Below, one piece after another: positions 58,028 to 64,000 of a stretch of DNA of 64,000 bases (positions within the stretch are counted from its first letter, which is position 1; each line of letters begins with the position of its first letter). The notes beneath the pieces were generated by a model. The model ran no database searches, was not told the origin of the DNA, and saw nothing but the letters and a program-made list of their open reading frames with translations. The stretch is taken from NCBI RefSeq assembly GCF_900167345.1, contig NZ_FUXB01000009.1:1-64000 (forward strand), written 5' to 3'. Both the position numbers and the translations under genes were made by a program. Source of the stretch: Vibrio cincinnatiensis DSM 19608 (GTDB taxonomy: Bacteria; Pseudomonadota; Gammaproteobacteria; Enterobacterales; Vibrionaceae).

Positions 58028-58894
58028 ATGGAAAACGTCAATATTATGGTCGATTATCTGCTGACCAATAAGCTCGTGTTAACGTTATTGGTTTTATCAG
58101 TGATCATGCTGCTTAAACGGATTGTTTTGGCCCAGATAAGGGGTGATGTCTCCTTTTTGAGTGAAGAACAACGTAAGTGGATGTCTCGCACCAAAAATGG
58201 CGCGTTTGCTGCCAGTCTGATTATTCTATTCTTACTCTGGAAATCAGAGATTAGCCAATTTGCTTTATCCGTAACCGCCATCGCCATTGCGATTGTGGTG
58301 GCCTCTAAAGAAATTATCCTCTGTTTTACCGGGTCTATCCAACGAGCCAGTTCTCGCTCTTTTCGAATGGGGGATTGGATCGAAGTTGGTAAAGTGTGTG
58401 GGGAAGTCATTGAGCACAACATGATGGCAACGGTGATTCAAGAAATAGACTTACAGCATGGCCAGTATCACTACACAGGGAAAACCGCAACCCTACCCAA
58501 TAGCCTGTTTTTTACTCATCCCATCAAAAATCTGAATTTTATGAAACGCTATGTGTTTCATAACTTTAGTATTGTTGTGCCAAGGTTTGTTAACTTATAT
58601 CCGTTATTGCCGACGATGTATGAGCGAATGGATGCCCATTTTGCCCATTTTATTGATGTCGCTCGCCGCTATAACAACATGATAGAAAAACACGCTGGGG
58701 TCGATTTGCCCAGTGCCGAGCCTCATATTGAAATTACCAGCGCCCCTGCGGGTGAACAGATTGTCCACTTTATGATTTTTTGTCCAACGGATAAAGCCAA
58801 TCACTTAGAGCAGGTGATTCGGCAGGACTTCATGCAAGAGTATGAGAAAGCCTTTCCGCCGAACCCTATAGCTGAACCTGTAATTGAAGTGTGA
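58028..58894 (+). CDS. MscS-like mechanosensitive channel protein
   Basis: 288 aa. Three hydrophobic segments (about 14-28, 57-72, 78-105), the last with the Ala/Gly-poor pore helix VTAIAIAIVVASKEIILCFTG. The MscS beta domain follows: SFRMGDWIEVGKVCGEVIE, then TATLPNSLFFTHPIKN. The C-terminal part is a soluble domain. It relieves osmotic down-shock or has another channel role. It is a single gene between pepT and norR. Confidence 0.87.
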   Translation: MENVNIMVDYLLTNKLVLTLLVLSVIMLLKRIVLAQIRGDVSFLSEEQRKWMSRTKNGAFAASLIILFLLWKSEISQFALSVTAIAIAIVVASKEIILCFTGSIQRASSRSFRMGDWIEVGKVCGEVIEHNMMATVIQEIDLQHGQYHYTGKTATLPNSLFFTHPIKNLNFMKRYVFHNFSIVVPRFVNLYPLLPTMYERMDAHFAHFIDVARRYNNMIEKHAGVDLPSAEPHIEITSAPAGEQIVHFMIFCPTDKANHLEQVIRQDFMQEYEKAFPPNPIAEPVIEV

Positions 58895-58933
58895 CTGACA
58901 ATCCCCCAACGCAACATTTGCTTGGGAGAGGTT

Positions 58934-60529
58934 TTATTCGTTCTCTTGCTGAATGGTATGCGTTTTTGTCACGTTAAGCCCCAAACGTTTGGCCAGCCGA
59001 GTTAAGTTTGCTCGGTCAACTTGCAATAAACGCCCTGCCTTTGCCCAGTTAAATTCCGTCATTATGAGAGCTTCACTGATCAATCGCCGTTGAAAATCAT
59101 CGGTCGCTTCACGCAGCCCTTGTTCTGAGTGGAGTAAAGAGGACGGAGACTTTGTAGGAAGCACAGACGAAGTCGTTTCAGGCAGAGCTTCATCCAGCGG
59201 GCCAATATCTTCACTGGTGACGGTGATAACCGGTTGCGCAGTTTGTTTCGCTCGAGCTTTAAGTGCCGCTCGGTTAATCACGTGTTCCATCTCTCGAACG
59301 TTGCCGGGCCAAGAATAGTAAATTAAATGGCTGAGGGCTTCTTGATGTATTTTGAGTTGAACAATACCCAGCTTGCGTCTTGCTTGTTCAAGAAAATACC
59401 CCGCCAGTAATGTTACATCACCAATGCGTTCCCGAAGCGGTGGTACATAAATAGGATAGACACTTAACCGATGGTAGAGATCGGCTCTAAAGCGACCCGC
59501 TTCCACTTCTTGCTTAAGATCTCGGTTGGTTGCCGCTAGAATACGGACATTAATGGTTTGAACTTGATCCTGCCCAACGGGTTGAATTTCATTATTTTGG
59601 AGTGCTCGTAAAATCTTACTCTGTGCCGCCAGTGGCAATTCGCCTATTTCATCTAAAAATAGGGTGCCTCCATCAGCAAGAGCAAACTTCCCCATCCGTT
59701 GACGATCTGCGCCAGTGAAAGCCCCTTTTACATGACCAAATAACTCACTTTCTACCAAGTTTTCAGGAATCGCAGCGCAGTTGACATAAATAATGGGTTG
59801 GCGTTTTCGAGAGGAAAGGTGATGAATGGTTCGAGCAACCAGCTCCTTGCCAACGCCTGTTTCCCCATGAATCAAAATCGTAAAGTCAGACGGTGCAACG
59901 ACATCAATATCCGCTTTCATCGTTTGCATGGCTTCACTACTACCAATAATTTCACCACCATCACGTTCCCACACCCCTTCATTTAAGGCTTCTAAACGCT
60001 GTTGGCTTTGTTTGGCTTGCATTTCCAGTTGGGAAAAAGTGAGGGCCATTTTCAGGGTTGAGGCTGCGATAGCAGCGAGGACTTCTAAGCTACGCAGAGG
60101 AATATTATCGAAAACATTAGGTGTTAAGCTGTCTAATGTGAGAACGCCAAGCAGTTTATCGCTAAAGATCAAAGGTAATCCCATACAGGCGTGCATAGGA
60201 AGATCATCATCATGATCCATCAATAAGCCATCAAAAGGATCGGGAAGTTCGCAATCGGCATCAAAACGAACAGGGGTGGTTGAATGGCAAATCCTTTCTA
60301 AGCGGGGATGATCACTAATGGAAAAACGTCGGCCTAATGTATCTCTTGTGAGCCCTTGCATAGCAAGGGGAACAAGGGTTTCACCTTGTAAAGACATGAG
60401 CACGACACAATCGCACTGAATCGTTTTGCGAATCGCATCCAATAGACGATGAAAACGATCTTGATCGTTTAATCCACTGGCAAGGCCAATGGTCATGTCC
60501 ACCAGTGTGGAAACAGAAAAATCTTGCAT
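58934..60529 (-). CDS. norR: Nitric-oxide-responsive sigma-54 activator NorR
   Basis: 531 aa. An N-terminal GAF domain (about 20-170) that binds NO at a non-haem iron in the family. AAA+ domain (about 205-430) with Walker A GETGVGKE, the sigma-54 loop GAFTGA and Walker [16 protein letters not shown] Fis-type HTH at the C-terminus ([20 protein letters not shown]). It diverges from hmp, which has a sigma-54 promoter and upstream GT-N7-AC sites, so hmp is the probable target. Confidence 0.95.
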   Translation of the reverse strand: MQDFSVSTLVDMTIGLASGLNDQDRFHRLLDAIRKTIQCDCVVLMSLQGETLVPLAMQGLTRDTLGRRFSISDHPRLERICHSTTPVRFDADCELPDPFDGLLMDHDDDLPMHACMGLPLIFSDKLLGVLTLDSLTPNVFDNIPLRSLEVLAAIAASTLKMALTFSQLEMQAKQSQQRLEALNEGVWERDGGEIIGSSEAMQTMKADIDVVAPSDFTILIHGETGVGKELVARTIHHLSSRKRQPIIYVNCAAIPENLVESELFGHVKGAFTGADRQRMGKFALADGGTLFLDEIGELPLAAQSKILRALQNNEIQPVGQDQVQTINVRILAATNRDLKQEVEAGRFRADLYHRLSVYPIYVPPLRERIGDVTLLAGYFLEQARRKLGIVQLKIHQEALSHLIYYSWPGNVREMEHVINRAALKARAKQTAQPVITVTSEDIGPLDEALPETTSSVLPTKSPSSLLHSEQGLREATDDFQRRLISEALIMTEFNWAKAGRLLQVDRANLTRLAKRLGLNVTKTHTIQQENE

Positions 60530-60564
60530 AAGCCACTCAAAAAGAGAATTTTCGATATTCTAGA

Positions 60565-60598
60565 GTCATATTGACTTTATTAAAAGGGTTAATTTGAC
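60565..60598. promoter_or_regulatory. Two NorR-type binding sites
   Basis: GTCATATTGAC (60565-60575) and GTTAATTTGAC (60588-60598) both fit the NorR core GT-N7-AC, are 23 bp apart (about two turns) and lie roughly 55-90 bp upstream of the hmp -24 element. The first is also an inverted repeat GTCA-N3-TGAC. Confidence 0.7.
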
Positions 60599-60652
60599 AT
60601 GAGATTAGATGAGATGTCTGTTTTTTACTTATATAACATATGGTTAGTTGTT

Positions 60653-60666
60653 GGCATTAAAACTGC
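60653..60666 (+). promoter_or_regulatory. Sigma-54 promoter of hmp
   Basis: TTGGCATTAAAACTGCT carries GG (60653-60654) and GC (60665-60666) exactly 10 bp apart, the invariant -24/-12 spacing. Transcription would start about 12 bp further. The start region has the palindrome CTGCTATA-TAACC-TATAGCAG (60663-60683). Confidence 0.82.
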
Positions 60667-60754
60667 TATATAACCTATAGCAGTATCATCATTTTATAGA
60701 GTGACGCTAAAGTCACCGAATAATTATCATCCAGATTTGAGGAGAATTGGATTT

Positions 60755-61960
60755 ATGCTCAATAACCATACCATCGCTATTATTAAAAGTACCATTCCAT
60801 TGTTAGAGTCAGCAGGCCCTGCATTGACTCAACATTTTTATCAGCGGATGTTTACGCATAACCCGGAATTAAAAGATATTTTCAATATGACGCATCAGCA
60901 GAGTGGGCGACAAAGTGTTGCTTTATTCGAAGCGGTGGCGGCCTATGCGAAGAATATTGATAACATAGCGGTGTTGACGGCGGCGGTTGAACGCATCGCT
61001 CATAAACACACCAGTTTCAATATCCAAGCGGATCATTACCAAATTGTAGGGCATCATCTTATTGAAACCCTAAGAGAGTTAGTGCCTGATGCTTTTACGG
61101 CAGAAGTGGAAGAGGCATGGACGGCGGCTTATCTGTTTCTTGCCCAAATTTTTATTGATAGAGAAGGGGAGCTGTATTTACAGCGTAAGCAAGCCGTTGG
61201 GGGCTGGGCTGATGCGCGAGAATTTATTGTGACAGATAAGCATCCTGAGTCACGCTATGTCACCAGTTTTGTGTTAACCCCAAAAGATGGTCAACCTGTG
61301 TTGGATTATCAGCCGGGACAATACATTGGTGTAGAAGTGAAGCCAGATGGTCATCGTTATCAGGAAATTCGCCAGTACTCTTTATCTCAAGCGGCTAACG
61401 GGAAAGATTATCGTATCTCAGTCAAACGTGAAGGGGCGAGTCACGATCACGCAGGCATCGTGTCACATTATCTGCACGACCATGTACAAGTTGGGGACAG
61501 CATTTCTGTGTATGCTCCCGCTGGAGACTTTTATTATGTTGAGCGCCAACGTCCGGTCATCTTAATTTCTGCCGGCGTAGGGGCGACACCAATGCAAGCC
61601 ATGCTGAATACGTTATCAAAGCAAGAAAAAGATAAGGTGACGTACTTATATGCCTGCCACTCCCGTCAGCAGCATACTTTTCTTGATGAAACAGCCTCAT
61701 TAATTGCAGTTCAAGAAGCTAAAGGGAAGCGGTGGCAGAAACATGTATGGTATTTGGAAGGGGCAGAAGAAAACGTAAACTTAGGGCAGATGAACCTTTC
61801 ATTGCTTGAATTACCATTCGATGATGGTGATTTCTATCTATGTGGTCCATTAGGCTTTATGGAAAGTATCGTTAAGCAATTAATGGCGTTAGGTGTGTCT
61901 AGTGAACGTATTCATTATGAAGTGTTTGGCCCTCATGCCGAGTTAAACCACTATTGTTAG
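60755..61960 (+). CDS. hmp: Flavohaemoglobin, nitric oxide dioxygenase
   Basis: Oxidises NO to nitrate using O2 and NAD(P)H. 401 aa from ATG 60755 (MLNNHTIAIIKSTIPLLESAG), with AGGAG upstream; the open frame extends 18 codons earlier without homology. Globin domain at about 1-140, with the haem ligand His in VERIAHKHTSF. FAD domain at about 150-255, with the RQYSLS motif (EIRQYSLSQA). NAD domain at about 260-400, with ISAGVGATPM and YLCGPLGFM. Activated by NorR through sigma-54. Confidence 0.97.
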   Translation: MLNNHTIAIIKSTIPLLESAGPALTQHFYQRMFTHNPELKDIFNMTHQQSGRQSVALFEAVAAYAKNIDNIAVLTAAVERIAHKHTSFNIQADHYQIVGHHLIETLRELVPDAFTAEVEEAWTAAYLFLAQIFIDREGELYLQRKQAVGGWADAREFIVTDKHPESRYVTSFVLTPKDGQPVLDYQPGQYIGVEVKPDGHRYQEIRQYSLSQAANGKDYRISVKREGASHDHAGIVSHYLHDHVQVGDSISVYAPAGDFYYVERQRPVILISAGVGATPMQAMLNTLSKQEKDKVTYLYACHSRQQHTFLDETASLIAVQEAKGKRWQKHVWYLEGAEENVNLGQMNLSLLELPFDDGDFYLCGPLGFMESIVKQLMALGVSSERIHYEVFGPHAELNHYC

Positions 61961-62001
61961 TTTGTCCCCCTCTAGCCATATTGGTTTGGAGATAAAATGA
62001 A

Positions 62002-62026
62002 AATAGCCAGCTTAAAGCTGGCTATT
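62002..62026. terminator. Bidirectional hairpin between hmp and the cold-shock gene
   Basis: AATAGCCAGCTT-A-AAGCTGGCTATT, a near-perfect 12-bp stem in DNA, with TTTTCATTTT on the minus strand. It closes both convergent genes. Confidence 0.85.
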
Positions 62027-62044
62027 AAATAATTTGGGCGTCTA

Positions 62045-62254
62045 TTACAGGACTTTGATGCTTTCAGCTTGAGGGCCTTTTTGACCTTGAGTGATCACAA
62101 ACTCAACTTTTTGGCCTTCAGCCAGAGTACGGAAACCGTCACCTTGGATTGCACTGAAGTGAGCAAAAACATCAGGACCGTTTTCTTGCTTAATGAAGCC
62201 GAAACCTTTCGTTTCGTTGAACCATTTAACGGTACCAGTAACAGGAGTAGACAT
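62045..62254 (-). CDS. Cold-shock protein (CspA/CspE family)
   Basis: 69 aa from ATG 62254 ([17 protein letters not shown]); the frame runs to 62380 but the upstream part is not protein-like for the family. RNP1 KGFGFIKQ and RNP2 VFAHFSAI are intact. It is an RNA chaperone. Its leader runs through the gene-free stretch upstream, as expected for cold-shock messages. It shares about half its residues with the copy at 35889. Confidence 0.96.
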   Translation of the reverse strand: MSTPVTGTVKWFNETKGFGFIKQENGPDVFAHFSAIQGDGFRTLAEGQKVEFVITQGQKGPQAESIKVL

Positions 62255-62894
62255 AGTAAAAATCCTAAAAAACAATTTTATATAGGCCGATCTCGGCACG
62301 GATAGCGTGGAAAAGTAGATTGCTATTGCGTACGACACGACGGGAGTTACAAGGAATCCAACGAAACAATGTGTATACAATGAACTTCATTTCTAGCTAT
62401 CATCGAGTCTAGAACAATCTCTTGGCTTGTCAATCGGAACTTGAGGTGAGTCGCAGACGTTTTTGAACTTTTGCTCATTTTTTTGCTCTATGCGGCATTT
62501 CTATGTAATTCATCCTATACTTATTTCCCTCCATTCAGCGCCTCTTATTTTCTGTTCTCAACTTGCCTATTGATGTGCTTATGTAAACCAAGGATATTAC
62601 TGAGATCACAGATTCGAAACATAACCCAATCGAATGATAAAGTTAAAAAAATGTATTCTTTAAGGATGGCTTTCGATAGTTAACAGTAAATGAATGCTCT
62701 TAATGAGTTGGCGATATATTCAATTGTTTCATTTTTGTAATCAGTGACCTTATATCAGGCAGAGTGAGAGATTTTTCGTTCTTGAATTTAGAGAGGTAAA
62801 GGAGTACTACAAGAGAGAGACCTTGTGAGTTTTTAAGAAATACATTCCGTCATGCGTTTTCTTAATCGTGCTTGAGCACTAAGGAAGGTAGAAG
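62255..62894. other. Long gene-free region upstream of the cold-shock gene
   Basis: 640 bp. The part nearest 62254 is probably the long 5' leader of the cold-shock gene on the minus strand. The remainder is A+T-rich. A frame at 62471-62683 is open but low-complexity and lacks an RBS. GTGCTTGAGCAC is a small palindrome at about 62868-62879. No RNA family was recognised. Confidence 0.45.
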
Positions 62895-63242
62895 ATGAAA
62901 TGGTTATTCATTGCTATCCTATCAGTTTTGGCGGCTATCGCATCTGCGGAGCATTTTCATTCATTTTTACTTGGTTCTTCGATTGCCGTTGTCGCTGTCA
63001 GTAGTGCTTACTGGCTTTCCTTTCGATGTACTCGTTTTCCAGAACTTGCTCTAATGTTACTGTTTTTAGGGGTAATAGCGAAAATGGTCATCACCATTAT
63101 CGGCGTATTGTGGGGTGTTTCATCACAATGGATGACTTCCCCAGCGGTTTTTGGCCTTTCTTATTTATTTTTCTCTCTTGTGACCACCTATTTTTGGTTT
63201 TGCCATCGTTCAAAGTTGCTACGGACTCCAGGCTCTTTTTAA
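62895..63242 (+). CDS. Small integral membrane protein, 115 aa
   Basis: AAGGAAGG provides a strong RBS. About four hydrophobic segments (about 3-17, 25-44, 52-73, 83-102), cytoplasmic ends rich in Arg and Lys. No family recognised. It is followed by another small membrane protein on the same strand 124 bp later. Confidence 0.75.
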   Translation: MKWLFIAILSVLAAIASAEHFHSFLLGSSIAVVAVSSAYWLSFRCTRFPELALMLLFLGVIAKMVITIIGVLWGVSSQWMTSPAVFGLSYLFFSLVTTYFWFCHRSKLLRTPGSF

Positions 63243-63366
63243 TGGATGGTATAGGCGTTTTTAGGGTAAGGGCTCGTTTTCTGTTCGGCTATATTCTACT
63301 GTGCTTTTGAATATGAGTTTGTATTCTAATGGCATGGTAGGATGAGAAAAGAATGGAGAGATTAAA

Positions 63367-63603
63367 GTGGATGCTGTACTGTTTGGTTTGGAAAAAGTGT
63401 TGCTCTTGCTGGGTGTCGCCTGCTTTTTAACGGGCATTATTCGTTATGGAAAGCGTAGCCAAGATTGGAAAGGTATCGTGACCATGTTTTATAAAAGAAT
63501 TCCGATGTCTATTGCGGAGTACCGATGGTATCGATTAGGCGTGGTCATCGTTATCTTGGCCATTATTTTACGTATTGTATTACTGACGTTTTGGCCTAAC
63601 TGA
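63367..63603 (+). CDS. Small membrane protein, 78 aa (GTG start)
   Basis: The frame starts with GTG 63367, preceded by GGAGAG; the ATG at 63371 is out of frame. Two membrane segments (about 8-25 and 56-75) flank a basic loop. Not recognised. It may form an operon with the 115-aa membrane protein or stand alone. Confidence 0.7.
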   Translation: MDAVLFGLEKVLLLLGVACFLTGIIRYGKRSQDWKGIVTMFYKRIPMSIAEYRWYRLGVVIVILAIILRIVLLTFWPN

Positions 63604-63715
63604 CACGTATCTGGTTGAGCGCAGAGTATTTATAACGTCACCTAGCTTATCGGTTTAATTTGGGTATACACTTTTAAAGATTGGAAAATAATAAATAAAA
63701 ACATTGGTGGTAGTT

Positions 63716-64000
63716 ATGTCGTACCCAGTATTGATCTGCGATGATTCGGCGTTAGCCAGAAAACAAATGGCACGCTCCATCCCTTCTTCTTTAAATGCAG
63801 ATATCATGTTTGCGATACATGGCATAGAAGCTTTGGCATTGCTTGAGGAACATACCTTTAAATTAATGTTTCTTGACTTGACCATGCCCGAGCTAGATGG
63901 ATTTGGTACATTAGAAGCCATGCAGCAACGTGGTGATACCACACCGGTTGTCGTGGTGTCGGGAGACATTCAACCGAAAGCGAAAGAACGGGTGATGTCA
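63716..64000 (+). CDS. Response regulator receiver protein (partial)
   Basis: The first 95 codons, ATG 63716, run off the window end. The CheY-like receiver begins MSYPVLICDDSALARKQ, with the acidic pair at residues 9-10, the phospho-acceptor Asp in MFLDLTMPELDGFGTLEAM (near residue 54) and the Ser of VVVVSGD. Such receivers in Vibrio can be followed by a CheC/CheX-type phosphatase domain; the output domain lies outside the window. GGTGG precedes the start. Confidence 0.88.
   Translation, partial: MSYPVLICDDSALARKQMARSIPSSLNADIMFAIHGIEALALLEEHTFKLMFLDLTMPELDGFGTLEAMQQRGDTTPVVVVSGDIQPKAKERVMS

Noticed and set aside
62471..62683. 70-aa hydrophobic frame
   Set aside because: No RBS, A+T-rich composition and position in the gap between the cold-shock leader and the next gene; chance is more likely.

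Overview
The window looks like about 64 kb of the second chromosome of a Vibrio or close relative. The basis is the gene set and order: mtlADR, rbsDACBKR, RFN-controlled ribB, norR/hmp, pepT with a NupC-type transporter nearby, MoxR/Bat operon, astB, two cold-shock genes, two MCPs and two GGDEF proteins. From memory this resembles Vibrio cholerae chromosome II; no search was run. No rRNA, tRNA, CRISPR array, replication origin or intact insertion sequence was seen.

Layout. 0-10 kb: the tail of an unidentified gene, a small Cys-rich protein, an MCP, an FMN riboswitch with ribB, a DEAD-box helicase, a divergent LysR/NAD(P)-binding pair, a diguanylate cyclase, a DUF2132 protein and lplA. 10-20 kb: a K+ channel, an MviM-like oxidoreductase, the mannitol operon mtlA-mtlD-mtlR (minus strand), an M23 peptidase overlapping a bactofilin, a large RluA-type pseudouridine synthase, and a divergent LysE/Lrp pair. 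20-30 kb: a DUF3012 lipoprotein, the complete ribose operon with an RbsR-type operator, an N-truncated sorbitol EIIA relic, a LysR gene divergent from a second adenylosuccinate synthetase, and a DUF3820 protein.

30.2-32.5 kb is the clearest accessory insert: an A+T-rich type II restriction-modification cassette. It has a DPPY methyltransferase, a PD-(D/E)xK endonuclease and a small controller protein. Three copies of one operator, TATCC-N7-GGATA, are present. Two are fused into a perfect 32-bp palindrome in front of the controller/endonuclease pair, and one lies inside the promoter of an apparently leaderless methyltransferase gene. About 0.5 kb of gene-poor DNA with a start-less open frame follows.

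32.5-44 kb: a TonB-dependent receptor and an AraC regulator diverging from a Fur box, a cold-shock gene, two overlapping tiny ORFs, rhlE, a NupC-type transporter with a CRP site, ydhR, astB and a GAF-GAF-GGDEF protein. 44-52 kb: a SIMPL protein and the moxR-DUF58-DUF4381-batA-batB-batD operon, whose batB carries a hexanucleotide-encoded polyglutamine run. 52-64 kb: an MCP, a small protein, a GH13 enzyme, pepT, an MscS-like channel, the NO-response pair norR/hmp with a sigma-54 promoter and NorR-type sites, a cold-shock gene, two small membrane proteins and the start of a response regulator.
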